From assembly GCF_963662255.1 (NCBI RefSeq), contig NC_085052.1, positions 8,876,307 to 8,940,306 on the forward strand: a DNA stretch of 64,000 nucleotides, given 5' to 3'. The notes beneath the pieces were generated by a model. It was not told where the DNA came from, did not search any database, and was given only the letters and a program-made list of their open reading frames with translations. The DNA is from Cinclus cinclus. Lineage: Eukaryota; Chordata; Aves; Passeriformes; Cinclidae. Shown in pieces: positions 1 through 11,290 of the stretch; positions within the stretch are counted from its first letter, which is position 1, and each line of letters opens with the position of its first letter. The translations under genes and the position numbers were made by a program.

Positions 1-2850
1 CTGCTAAACCACCAGGACAAACAGCTGCAGGCTGCAAGATTTCCTCCTGGACAGACCTTTCACAGGAGCCCACCCCACACCCTAGCACGGGTCTCACGCT
101 GGGCTCCATCCTGACATCACCCTGGTGGGTGGTGGCTGCTGCTCACATCGCCAAGGAGCACCTGGCCCCAGCTGCTGGGCTGGGTCGATATCAGGTTGCT
201 GTTACAAAGGTTTGTTGGCAGATAATTTTAAAGAAACATATTCTGGGAATGTTTTCACAATCTTCACCTCTACCTGTTCTGTCCTAAAATCTGTTTTTCA
301 CTATCGCTTCTCCAAAAGACAAATTTTATGCTGCTTTTTTTTTTTTAAAAAAAAAACCCAACAGAAGGAATCCCCTACTGCCTACACAATAAAGTCAGTC
401 AGAGGCAAGATTCTTTCTCACAGATCTTATCCCTCTAAGCCATCAGACCAACTAAACCACTATCCTTTGATCAATAGGCAGCTAAGTGGGAATTTTCAAA
501 AAAACCTTTAAGCAAAATAAAGTGGCTTCCTCATTACACACAGGCCTTACTCCTCCACACTAGAAGAGTGGTGGGATTTCTTTTTTTTATTTTTATTTTT
601 TGTTCAAAACTTGTTCAGTCTGGATGCAAGATAGATCCCATCTAGGCAGAGAAAGCACTGAGAATAAGAGAGTATTTACTACCACTGAAAATGATTGCAT
701 CAAAGGCTCAGCCAAGTGGCCAACTGTGAGAAATCGTGAACTATACACTAGATTTCACCATTTGTTTACAGTTAAATGTATATTAAAAAAGGTGTCTAAT
801 TAACTGTCTGTAAATGTATGCTATGTTTAATTAAAGGGATGTGAATAAAAACAGTGGTTCCAACTGAAGCATAAACAGGGACTGATTCTCCAATCTCTAT
901 TTTAAACTGTCCATAGTGTAAAAAAAAAATTAAAGTAATTTTATGTGTGAGACTCAGTTTGGACATTGGACTTCTGAGATCCTATTAGAGCAATCACCAA
1001 GTGTTAAAAAGCCAAAACATCTTCTCAGAGACCACTGCCAGACAGCAAAGAAAATGACTCTCTAATAAAATTGGATCAATTTTCGAGCTAACCTGTCCCA
1101 AGTGGAAACAACATAAGACAGGTTCCCAGAGAGTCAGCATTAATGATGGGTCCAAGGAATGAATATCATATGCTTCCCTGGACATAACAAAATTGCCTGG
1201 GGCAACTTCCATGAGGGCTAGATTGCATGTTGTCTGTCTTGCTTCTTTCCCCTTCCTAAGCTAGCTCCTAGGCTTTTTTTTTTTTTTTTTTTCCTAAAGA
1301 GGTAAGAATTCTCACTGTGCTTAACTGTGGTACAGAGTATGTGTTTAAATATATGGGAAAAAAAGAGAACTTATTTACTTAGTGCAGCTGAGACAGTTAA
1401 GAGAGTTGGGTTCAGTTCCTGTCTCTGGAAGCAAGGCAAGGCACAGCCTGACCCTGGTCACTCTGGATTGCTTTCACCTGATCTTCAGCAGCCCACGCTG
1501 CTGGGCTCGGAGCAAGCATCAAGCCCACATCAGCCTGAGGTTTCACAGCCCTCCTTACACACAGTCAGTCTCTTCTGGACTTAGAGGTTGAGGTTCAACA
1601 CCATAAAGACAACCATTATCCCATTTTCCACATAAGTGTTTTTGGGCAGGTTGAGGATTCTCATGTGTCCCTATGAAATCCAGGACAGGCAGCATCTAAA
1701 CTGTGCTCAGACCCTAACTGACATAACAGTAACAATATCCCTGGACACAGAGATGGTGAGGATAAATTGCCAGAAGAAAATGAGTCATCCCACCTAAATA
1801 CTAGATAGGCTTGATACATCATTTTGAAAAAAAAGCACAAGCATATTGATCTCAAAATACCTGAGGTAGGGCAAGGGTGAATTTTTGCCCTAAAAAGTCC
1901 ACATGTGGGACTTAAGTGCCAGGTATCACATAATCAGCTATACTGTTGAATATACCTGCAGCATGTATGAACATTTGACTAAAGCATCTATCACTTACAA
2001 TATTTATATTGAGAGAGTTTAGATTGTTCAAAATCATTTCCATCCAGCTTTTTACCTACTAAAGAAAATATTTAAAGAACAATATTTAGAACAATATTTA
2101 TTGCGCCTTTTTGCAAGCATTTTCATTGAAGAATAGCACTCCAATGCAGTCTCAAATCCTGACAAAACCAACCAAACAAAATTCCCCAAAGCAGCCCAGG
2201 AGACAATAACTGCTATTTCAAATGCACTTCCAGTATTTGCTTCTTCAAATCTCTATTACCTTTCATGAAAGGAAACCTTTTTGCACACAAAAAGGGCTGG
2301 GCAACTTTTTTTTTTTCTCAGTTAAGAATACTCTGCAGACTTTTAAAGTTTTCATTGTAGCAATTTTTAATTTTTTTACCATTATCTATATTACAAAGAA
2401 CTGATAGAATTCGATTTGTAGATAAATATTCCTCCATTGCATCAGCATACTAAGAAACATGAAAAAAAGAATTTAGAGAAATGCCAGCTGTGCTGTCTTA
2501 CACAACAGTAATATTTCAACCTTGAAGTAACAAATTTGCCTTTTATTTCCAAAGCATGGTCAATAGTACTACAGCAGAAAGCTAAGTTGGGTATCTATCC
2601 TTGGCAGTTAAACACAGGCAGATAGTAGAATTGCACTTTAAATATAATATAAGCAAAAAGTTGCTAGAGTACATCATCTGCACACCTTAATTTCTATTCA
2701 TGTGACTCTAGTGGTTTAGTAACCTCAGTTTCAAATTAGTACAGATTCCATACACACAGTAGCTTAAAATATGTTTTCAACAAATAATTTCACAAGTTGG
2801 CACAAAATCCAGCATCCCTCTGCCACCAGAAAAGCTGGTCTTGTGCTCAC
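1..2850. other. Non-coding stretch, no gene seen
   Basis: AT-rich DNA with no coding signal. The longest frame, 128 codons at 125-511 (+), reads through a T12 run and an A10 run (335-356), so part of its protein is homopolymer-derived, and it shows no domain. A T19 homopolymer lies at 1274-1292. A near-exact 13-bp direct duplication (agaacaatattta) occurs around 2075-2099. I see no other repeat or RNA gene here. Confidence 0.7.
1274..1292. repeat. Poly(T) tract, 19 T
   Basis: An uninterrupted run of T. It could be the tail of a minus-strand retrocopy, but I see no poly(A) signal (TTTATT on the plus strand) immediately downstream, so simple homopolymer expansion is more likely. Confidence 0.85.
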
Positions 2851-2859
2851 AGTGCTGCC

Positions 2860-2950
2860 TCTGGATTTGGAGAACTGGGTTTTGCTCCTTGCTCCAACAC
2901 ACGTCTGAGACAGTAATTTATTTCTGTCCTTCATAACATGGGTCTCATTC
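2860..2950 (+). repeat. Possible degenerate MIR-like SINE
   Basis: The order of short blocks (ggagaactgggttt, then a tgctcc... segment, then gacagtaattta-ttctgtcc and ending cataacatggg) follows the middle of MIR-type SINEs read in the sense direction. Similarity is weak and judged by eye. A chance match is possible. Confidence 0.3.
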
Positions 2951-5584
2951 CTCTCTCTTCGCTGGTGACATTGTCAATATTGGGAACGGGGGCTGCCTCT
3001 CGTGCTGGGTTTGTCCTGTGGGATCAGGTCACAATGCTGCAGAGGCACCTAACTCCTGGTGGTACTCACTGGACACCCACCTGCCTTCATGCCCTGACCC
3101 ACCACACCTAACAACAGCAGCCTCATATTATTAATTTTTTATTAAATACCCGCAAAGAATGGGAACTAAGTATAAGAAACTGCTGGTGGTAAGTGCAAAT
3201 TACCTTAGTGCAATTAGTCAGAAATGTAGTTTTAACAAGCAAGCATTTAAAATGTAAAAGCATTGTAAAGTCATCTAATCTCTTTCCCCAGTTGAACTTT
3301 CCACTTGACAGTGAGAGACACAGGGACGTGAAACTGAGAAACACAAATTAAGCTATGCTTTATTATTCTACAGCATATCAGTCCAGCCACTGAGCAACAC
3401 ATACATTAAATGCTTAAGACAGTGATGGAAGCCCTGTGGATCTTTACATCTCATCTGGGCACTTTCAGTCTGGGGCCAAAGAGCCCAGGTAAGAAATACT
3501 ACATGATTTACTGGCTTCTTGTTTTATTTTACAAATAGAAACCAGTAATCCAGCTAAGAGGAGACACTGCTTTACAGATAATGCTGGGGATAACCAGAAG
3601 TCTGTAAAAGACACCAGTTGAAAAATTCAGGTACTAATGACATAGCACAGGGAAAGAGTGGTAATTAGAAATATATTAAAGCACAGGGCAGGGGGATTAA
3701 TCCACTTGCCTTTCAACACCACAGTATTAATAAAACCACATGGCAGTATAAGTTAGTTTGTACTTCTGCTAACCCAGCTCAAAATCTGCCTAAGGATCTT
3801 GGACAAAAGATGCCAGAACCTTCCCACAGAAGGAGCTGCAGGAGATGCCCACCCCAGCACTTCAGCACCATGCTCTGCTCCAGCCAGTGTTAAAAGCTCT
3901 CCTTTCAGAAGAACATATTTTGCACACACAAGAAACTGGCTGTGCAGGATATTCTCTGCACCTCAAGCTCATGCAGATGTTTGAAAACAAGCAAAAGCTT
4001 AACACTAAATCCTGCCCAGGAATCAATACTACCTAATCCCAGAGTCTCTTCCTCCCATCCCTGTGGAGGGCACAGAAGAAACCCCATAGCCAGGCCAGCC
4101 TGCAGCCAATGGCTGCATTCCCACATCGAAAGCTTGGGTTTGGTTTCCAGTTTGAGTCTGTCTCTCCCTAGGTGAGAGGGGGAGAGGAGAATGATTTAAT
4201 GCTGCTCAACAGCAGCAACCCCTTTGAGCAAAGTAAGCATGGATGAGGCCCAGCCACAGAAGGGGGGAGTCAGAAAGGTTCTGGCTGTGAAGACATTCAT
4301 GTGACCCAGGGCAAAAAAAAATTTTACTCATCATAGGAATTGTGAACTAAATGAATGCCCAGCAAACTCAGGTTTTGTATGTTTTAAAAATCTACTTCAT
4401 GCATCAAGTTATCTACCAAACCACCTAGTTATTTGTCTTTAATGACTAGTATGAAAACAGCTATCTTTTCTTAAGTGCACTGTAAACTGAATGACTCTCC
4501 TATAAAACCCCACTGGATTTATAGTGTTAAAAGCCAAAGTCCCAGAACCATACCTCTGTTTACTTGAGAAGTATAAACCATTACCCAGAAAACAGAGAGG
4601 CCTTTTACAGAGATTGGAAAACAAATGGTTTAAAAGCATTAAGATCTACATATCTTTCCTTCCCATACATTCAAGGCCATCAATCATACCTAATCCAGAA
4701 CATACGAGGTGCAAAAGTGCTAAAAAGGGCCCATTAAAATACAAGTCTTTCCAGGTGTACCACCCAATCACCAGAACTGAACACAGAGTAAAACCAGCTC
4801 CCACTTATACACACAATACCATTAGAGGCAATTTATCATGTCTTCTTAAAGTGATATATAGCACATTATGAAATTGCTCATTAACTCTCTCAGCCAAAGC
4901 CCAGCTTGCCCCCATGTACTTAAGTGACTGTAATTGGCATTTCAGAGACCTTGGCTTAGAATTCACTCTTATTTATAAAGCTCAGCTTCTATAATCAACT
5001 TTTTAACCTGCTTCTAGTAATATCAGTAAGTTCATTTTTCCTGAGTGATTTTTGCTTATTATGCAATGCAACAGTTCCTTTTTAGCCCCTAAGCATAGTA
5101 TTTGACTTAGATTTCTTCTTCCCCTTTCCCACTCTTCCTTCAAGAAGACCTATAAAAGCCTAAGCCCATATAAGCCATGCCTTTACTGTAGATACAAAAC
5201 CCCCCTTCATTAAAATACCATTTTAATAAATGTAGGGCCAAAGAAACTTCCTTGTTTTGTTTGTTTGGTTTTTTTTTAAATGGGAAAGACAAAGCATTCT
5301 CATAAATATCCAAGATCATGATTGCAATCATCCTACCAGGTTAAGTATCATTAGTCACAAAGACCTGTATTTACAAAGCTTTTCAGCACATGCTTAAACT
5401 CCAGCATATGTTTAAGTCCTGCTGCCTCCAAAGGGACTTATGTGCACATCTGGCTAAGGGCCAAACAGCCAACTTCACGTATCAGCACATGAGCAGTTTC
5501 ACACCCATGCTTTGCAGGATGACTTTCAGCCAAAGGGGTCAATAGCCTTCCCATGGGAAGACAAGTGTCACTGTCTCATTCAGT
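2951..5584. other. Non-coding stretch, no gene seen
   Basis: No recognisable gene or mobile element. Part of 2951-3120 is locally GC-richer. Open frames such as 4524-4871 (+, 115 codons) have no identifiable domain and overlapping frames of similar length exist on the other strand. A short T-rich segment lies near 5251-5279. Confidence 0.65.
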
Positions 5585-5690
5585 TGGATGAGAAAAAGAG
5601 AAATGGGGCTTGGGCAGTTCAGAGCCTCTCCCTAGCACTGTGCCAGAGCCAGGAATTAAATCCTTCTGATGAAACTTTAGCAATCCCAAA
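5585..5690 (-). repeat. Possible degenerate MIR-like SINE remnant
   Basis: The segment contains the block gccagagccaggaattaaat at about 5642-5661, typical of the core of ancient MIR-type SINEs when read in antisense, preceded by a degraded gaaatgggg-like block. Only the core is recognisable, so the family call is tentative. Confidence 0.4.
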
Positions 5691-7177
5691 TCCATGAGAC
5701 CACTCCTGCTTCAACCAGGATTCAAGCTCTGCTGTATTTGCTTTGTCTGCTCTGCGCTGACAAGCACAGGGCTGATGCTCACAGCAGCCACAACACTGCC
5801 CTGGAAAACAAAGTCCTTGTGGAGGAGCCACACAGCAGCTCAGCTGCTGGACCATCCAAGGCAATGCTAATGGACTTACCCAGTTTTGTCTGCCTAAACC
5901 AACACTCGAGAAAAACATTTCGGCACAAGGTGATCCTCCCAGAATGCCTTAGAAGTCCTCATCTCTGGTTTGTTTGACTACTTTCAGTTCTGGTCTCTAG
6001 TCATCACTACTGTGCCTTGAAATTACAGCAAACATTTTCTTTTTCATTTTAACTTAATCCCATTTCAGTCTTTCTACTACTTTTGTGATAGCAGATGACA
6101 AGGTTCACTGTCACAGGCAGAAATATACAGAAATGCATTACAAAAGAGATGACTTTACTAAGGGTGGAAAACGAAGCTCAGCAGGCAAAAGTCAGTGAGA
6201 AGGCAATTCCCTCTGAGAATGTCTGTTGCTTTATGGGTTAATATAGAGGTCCTCAAACCATTTCATAATTGCATCACTTCTTAATAGAAGACTGGCTTGC
6301 TGACACCTTTCCATTTGCAGCTGCCTGGACCACCTGCCCTCCCCATTTGCAACCACATAACATCCCTGTGACACCCCAGAAGAGTAATGCCTGGTTAATG
6401 ATCTATTTTATTTTACCTTGTGGCAATTTATCAGTCTGAAACAAGGGGAAGGGCCAGCTCCTTACCGCACACAATTATTCATGCAAAAAGTGACTTTTAG
6501 GAACAAAGTGAAAACTTTAGTTAATGTAATTTATTTGATTCCTTAGCACAGAGCACTTGCCTATGACTGTGCTGCGATGTCTGCATGGCACAGTGCCCAC
6601 CTCTGCTGTGAGTGCTTATGGACAGTCACCCAGGGCATGGCAACATGTGACAGACTAATAAGCCCAGTGCACTCAGCATAGGAGTCCCTGTGGATGGCTT
6701 GAGAAGGACAGGACACAAATTACTGCAAATTAGAGTAAGTTCTGCCAACAGGAGCATAGCCCCATCATTGCCCCTTTAACTGTTCTAAGCCCAATTCTAA
6801 ACCAATCCTTTTTGACACTAAAAGATACAAAGATATCAAAACCATCCCCAATCACTTAGAGAGTATCTTGAATAGCTCATTCACTAATTAATTGCAGTAT
6901 GTCATCCTTTGTAGTTCACAGTCTATTGTTACTGCCAGGTGCACTGGCAAAGGCAGTATTTGCCTCATGCTTTAGGCAGCATTTCTCCCAATAGAGGACA
7001 TTTTCCTCTAGTGACAGTATTATAAGATTTAGGAGGTAGGCTCAAACAAAATAGGAGCAATACTGTCCTAGATATCACAAAATGTAATTGGATAAAGCCC
7101 ACTCCAGACCCTGACAGATGAAAACCAACAGAGAGATCACAACTCTCTCTAGGAGACACTGTCTGATATCCTATTCC
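5691..7177. other. Non-coding stretch, no gene seen
   Basis: No gene, RNA or clear mobile element. The 99-codon minus frame at 5619-5918 and the 79-codon plus frame at 5738-5977 overlap in antisense and neither carries a domain. Confidence 0.65.
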
Positions 7178-7285
7178 TTAAAAAAATAATGAAATAAATA
7201 AAACTAAAAAAAAAAAAAAACAAAACAACCAAACAAACAAAAAAAAACCCACAAAAACAAAACAAAACAAAAAAAAAATAAAAAC
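7178..7285. repeat. A-rich low-complexity tract
   Basis: About 108 bp made almost only of A with interspersed C and T, including runs of up to 15 A and CAAA/CAAAA steps. It lies directly upstream of a MIR-like remnant and an LTR fragment. It may be the expanded tail of an old retroelement, but no element body is recognisable next to it. Confidence 0.85.
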
Positions 7286-7289
7286 TCAG

Positions 7290-7376
7290 ACAGAGTGATT
7301 TGACCAGCATCACTTGAGATGTCTGTGGCAGAGATGAAAACTGAACACAGCTCTCTGTGACAAAATACAGCTCTCT
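7290..7376 (-). repeat. MIR-like SINE remnant
   Basis: A block order of gtgatttgaccagcatcac, then gtctgtggcagagatg and aaactgaacacagctctc matches the antisense middle of MIR-type SINEs (the stretch normally reading as a gacttgccc...gtcacac...tggcagagc...gaacccag series). Divergence is high, as expected for an element that stopped moving before birds diversified. Confidence 0.5.
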
Positions 7377-7438
7377 GCCTTGTAACTACAAAAACACCTC
7401 CCCATTCTGACTGCTTATATACAGGAACTTAATCATGT

Positions 7439-7550
7439 TGTGCTGGTTTTGGCTGTGATGGAGTTACTTTTCTGCTGGCATGGGACTGTGTTTGGAATTT
7501 GTGCTGTAAACAGTGTTGATACTACAGAGATGTTCTTGTTATTGCAGACC
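7439..7550 (+). mobile_element. Endogenous retrovirus LTR, 5' fragment
   Basis: The sequence starting tgtgctggttttggctgtga and continuing through tttgtgctgtaaacagtgttgat up to about ttattgcag matches the 5' end of the same LTR family present in full on the opposite strand at 8527-9095. The terminal TG is kept. Similarity fades after about 7550, where a CR1 tail follows, so the rest of the LTR is lost or displaced. No internal retroviral region is present. Confidence 0.75.
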
Positions 7551-7589
7551 TCAGGAGGGACTGCATAATATGGAGCAATGTTTGGTAGG

Positions 7590-7757
7590 TGCTGGCCAGG
7601 GCCCAGCACAGTGCAAAAACTTTCACCAGCCCTGGCAATGTTCAGAAAACATGTGGATGTGACATCTGGTGACATGGGCTAGCAGTGGCTGTGCTACGGT
7701 AATGTTATACTTGATGATCTTAAAAGTCTTTTCCAGCATTAAGAATTCTATTATTCT
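7590..7757 (+). mobile_element. CR1 LINE, 5'-truncated 3' end
   Basis: This carries the CR1 3' untranslated end: a ccctggcaatgttcagaaaac-type block, a gtggatgtgacatctggtgacatggg-like block, then the diagnostic cttgatgatcttaaaagtcttttccag and the short terminal repeats attctattattcta. CR1 copies in birds are nearly always truncated at the 5' end like this. The start is approximate because the first 40 bases are diverged. There is no reverse transcriptase sequence. Confidence 0.9.
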
Positions 7758-8112
7758 AAACAGAGCCTCCTTGGAATGGCCATAGCACTTTTTTCCCCCA
7801 GGCATTCAATCACTTCATCAGGATCCTGTAATTGTTCAGGAATAAAGTTCCAGACCATTGCAGGTAAGAAATTCTCTAGACACCTCCCATATTCTCCCAC
7901 ATGCTGTGCCACCCGCTGCCATCCCCTCACGCAGCTTGGGCCAATATTCCTAAATGGCATGTTAACCTTAGAAGCAAAGCATTATTCCTAGGAAATACCA
8001 CTAGAAGTATTTTAACTACCCAAGGATGCTCAAGGTACTTGAGAAGGTCTTGTAAAGAGAGAGAAAACATCACAGCCAAAGGTAGCAAAGGAGCCATTCT
8101 GTAATTCCTCTA

Positions 8113-8170
8113 CAAAAAAACCCCAAACAAACAAAAACAAAAAAACAAAACCAAAAAACACCCAAACCCT
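8113..8170. repeat. A/C-rich low-complexity tract
   Basis: About 58 bp of A with scattered C, including CAAAA and ACCCC steps, similar in style to the tracts at 7178-7285 and 36355-36480. Confidence 0.8.
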
Positions 8171-8656
8171 CAAACCAAAATTTCTCAGCAAAAGAATGAC
8201 AATTCCTACTTCTCTGCATGAGATGATACCCAGAGTACAGTAGTGGCTTCAGTAAAGAGCCCAAATACCAGATTAATCTTAGGGCAGTGTTTTAACAACA
8301 AATCTTCAGGCAAAACATAACTAATCACTACAAAACACAGCAAACTGAAAAGCCAACACCAATCTTTAACATGTACAGTGAAAAAAAAGCACATGGTGTA
8401 GATCAGATAAACTAATATCAAGAACAGATGAATCAATATCATGACCCACAGCCATTAACAGATATAAATCACTTCTAATATGCTCTGGTCAATCTGTTAT
8501 TATCTCAAACCCTCTGAGCCCCACATTGGTGCCATGGTTTAACCCTAACTGGCAACTCAGCCCCACACAGTCACTTGCTCACTTCTCTCCTGATGGGATG
8601 TGGGGGAGAATCAGAGGAGCAGACATGAGAAAACTAAGGGATTGTAATAAAGACAG

Positions 8657-8662
8657 TTTAAT
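8657..8662 (-). promoter_or_regulatory. Poly(A) signal of the solo LTR (ATTAAA)
   Basis: The minus strand reads ttattaaactgtc here. ATTAAA is the common variant poly(A) signal and lies downstream of the LTR's TATA-like box in the transcription direction, as expected for the R region. Confidence 0.55.
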
Positions 8663-8828
8663 AAGGAAAGCAAAAGCCACACGCACAAGCAAAGCAAAAC
8701 AAAAGATTGATTTGTGGCCTCCCATGGGCAGGCAGGTGTTCAGGCATCTCCAGGAGAGCAGGGCTCAATTGTGTGTAATGGAAGATGAACATGGCTCTAA
8801 ATGTCCCCCCCTCCTTGTCCTCCCCCAG

Positions 8829-8837
8829 CTTTATGTG
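8829..8837 (-). promoter_or_regulatory. Degraded TATA box of the solo LTR
   Basis: The minus strand reads CACATAAAG just before a ctggggg stretch. Members of this LTR family normally have a TATA box at this point, so the first bases appear to have mutated. Promoter activity is therefore doubtful. Confidence 0.5.
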
Positions 8838-9095
8838 CAGAGCATGATAACATAAGACAGGAATACTCCTGTGGTCACTTGGGGTCAGCTGTCCTGGCTG
8901 TGTCCCCAAGTTTTTGTGCCCTCCCAGCCTGCTCACTGGTGGTGCAAGGCAAGGAGCAGAGAAGACCTTATACTGTGTAAACTCTGCTAAGCAATAATGG
9001 AAACATCTCCATATTATCAAGACTATTTTCAGCACAAATTCAAAACACACTCCCACACCACCATAAAGAAAATTAGCTTTATCGCAGACAAAACA

Positions 9096-10124
9096 ACATA
9101 CATGTTAAGACATTGGTGTATTCACAGGGTAAGAACAAACTTGGTACTGAAGGTAGGAAAAAAACGTGTAAATATATAAAAATCTAAGAACTCAATATAT
9201 TTACTGCCTCTGACTTTTCACTCTTTTTGTGCTCCCATGGCCTGTCTGACAGTGCAGTTTCCTCAGGAAACACACACACTTCCTTGAGTGACCAGAACAA
9301 AGGGGTTCACCCCATGACACAGCAGCCCACAGGACAGCTAAGTCTTAACTGGTTGCAGAATTAGAAAACACCAGTCTTATTGTGTCCAGAGAAGTTAGAA
9401 TTTCTCTGTACAGCTTCTAACACTGTTCTTGGATGCTTCTCAAAGCAATTCCATTGTTGCCATAATAACACATCTCCCAACAAAAAAGTTTCCTTGCCAA
9501 GACCAAAGATGAGTACAGAAAATTAATGACTTGCTCTCCTAAAAAAACACACTTTGGGTTATTGGAAATATTTTCCCACTTAAATACTAGTGTGACTTTT
9601 CAATATTTCTCCTTCCAAAATAATCTGCCACTCTAAGGCTCACGGATTAGGATGCACATAGTATTTTGTCCTGCTCAAGACCTTTCTAAGCATCTTGGAG
9701 TCTTCAAGCCAACCTTGTCTCATCCCAAATATCAGAAAGACCAAAGAACAACTATTTCCAACACATCCCAAGCTACTATGGAACAGCAGGATTTGGGTGT
9801 TTATTTAAGTCTTTAAATGTGGTAAAACACATGCTGAACAAGTATCTCAAGAATGTCAGAACTGCACTTAAAGTGCAGAAAAAGTCAAATGTGCTGGTGG
9901 TGCAGTCAACGTCCTTCCTTCACCAGCTGAGGAGCATCCATGTAGCTGCTCTTTTCCTTTTGCCACACTGCACATCAGTCAGTGGGACAAAAATATAAAT
10001 AACACAATGAAATAAATAACACAAGGCCACTTCCTAGCTCATTGCAATGCAACATGAAAAAGCTTCACTTTCACTCTTACCTAAAGCTCTTTATCAGTAG
10101 TTCTGTAGAAAGAGGTGAGAATCC
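9096..10124. other. Non-coding stretch, no gene seen
   Basis: Nothing recognisable beyond unique AT-rich sequence. No frame here has a known domain. Confidence 0.65.
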
Positions 10125-10240
10125 TTATTTCTAATTTCCAGATAGGGAAATGGAGGTAAAAAGAAAGAAAATGGCATGGCAAAGTACTCACTTACTATTA
10201 GCAGAGCCAAAAAATTAACTTCAATTTTCTGAATCATATT
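10125..10240 (-). repeat. MIR-like SINE remnant
   Basis: The blocks ttccagatagggaaatggagg, then aaaaagaaagaaaatggcatggcaaag, cactcac/ttactatt and agcagagcc follow the antisense MIR core in the correct order. The copy is very diverged. Confidence 0.45.
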
Positions 10241-11139
10241 TCTAGGGGCCTGTTTGTTATACTATACCCAGAGATATTTTTCCATAAAAATATCAAAATC
10301 AACATAATTTTTCATACCAAATTTATGTACTTTAGGTTTTTATACATACTGAAAAAAATAATTTTAAAGAGTAAAATTAATGCATTCCTCTTGTATAGCA
10401 CACTGCCAAACATTTTTAAAATGCCACTGTGACATACTCCTACAATCCAGGAATCTGGAATTTATGCTCTATTATTGTTTTTCCAAATACAGTGTTCTAT
10501 CTGCAACAAAACCTAAGTCCATGGATTTAGTTTCATTTCAAAGCCTATGCAGTTGGCTTCTATAAAGCATGTTTCTGAAGGATTTGAGATCCAAGACAGA
10601 GATGAAAATACATGGGAAATTAAAAAAAAAAGAAAATAAATTAAAGGCTGTATGATTTCAAATTAGGCCCCTTAAGGCTTTGAAAGACTCCTGTAATGCA
10701 AGACCAGTGAATTATATGCAGACTCTGATGTCCCCATCCAGCTATCTGGCCACGAATAACAGGATGCTCTTCTCCCAGAGAGCCTTTTAGCACTGAAACT
10801 TTCACCTTAAGGAATAAATGACCACCTTTCTTTTCCCACACACTGGACAATTTGAAACCAGATCTTTGACTCCAAGCACTTGTCATCCTCAGTTTCTGAT
10901 TTCCAACACAAGGCAGTTTTGTGTCCATCCTGTGAGCTCCTTATTTCACCTGTGAGTTTGGAGAAAAATGCTTTTTTCAATAATCCAGCACCGCCAGCTG
11001 GATTTTTCTCACATCACTCATTCTTTCTTACTGACACCACAGAGCCATATAAGTTTTACTATGGTATCTATCAATGTTTTGTAATTTGTTTACCCAGGAC
11101 AGCTCAACTCTGATGGAGCATCTGTTTTTCAGAAAGGTC
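10241..11139. other. Non-coding stretch, no gene seen
   Basis: Two antisense frames of 95 (10641-10928, -) and 77 codons (10880-11113, +) have no domain. No repeat is recognised. Confidence 0.65.
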
Positions 11140-11164
11140 TTGCTTTTGTTATCCAATTTTCCAG

Positions 11165-11290
11165 CTGGACTGACAGAGGCACAAAGAAGTCAAGTGACCT
11201 GCCTGGGTCAGACAGTGTCAGTGGCTTGGAACAGATTGGAGCCCACGATCTCCTGTCTGTACCCTGCACTAGACCATGCTGCCTTTTACA
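11165..11290 (-). repeat. MIR-like ancient SINE, best preserved copy
   Basis: The order gacagaggcacaaagaagtc, aagtgacctgcctgggtcagacagtgtcagtgg, gagcccacgatctcctgtc and cactagaccatgctgcctt corresponds closely to the antisense core and end of an ancient MIR-type SINE. Of the remnants in this window this is the clearest. Read on the minus strand it is sense-oriented. Confidence 0.65.

Larger units (their letters stand above)
8527..9095 (-). mobile_element. Solo LTR of an avian endogenous retrovirus
   Basis: About 569 bp read on the minus strand as a retroviral LTR of a family common in bird genomes. It begins TG (tgttttgtctgcgataaagc) and ends CA (aaaccatggcacca). In order it contains the tgtgctgaaaatag-type 5' block, a TATA-like box, the purine-rich ggggg stretch, the catgggaggccac block and a poly(A) signal. 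No gag, pol or env sequence lies on either side, so it is a solo LTR left by recombination. A matching ACAT at 8523-8526 and 9096-9099 may be the target-site duplication; with 4 bp this is suggestive only. The exact subfamily needs a repeat library. Confidence 0.85.
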
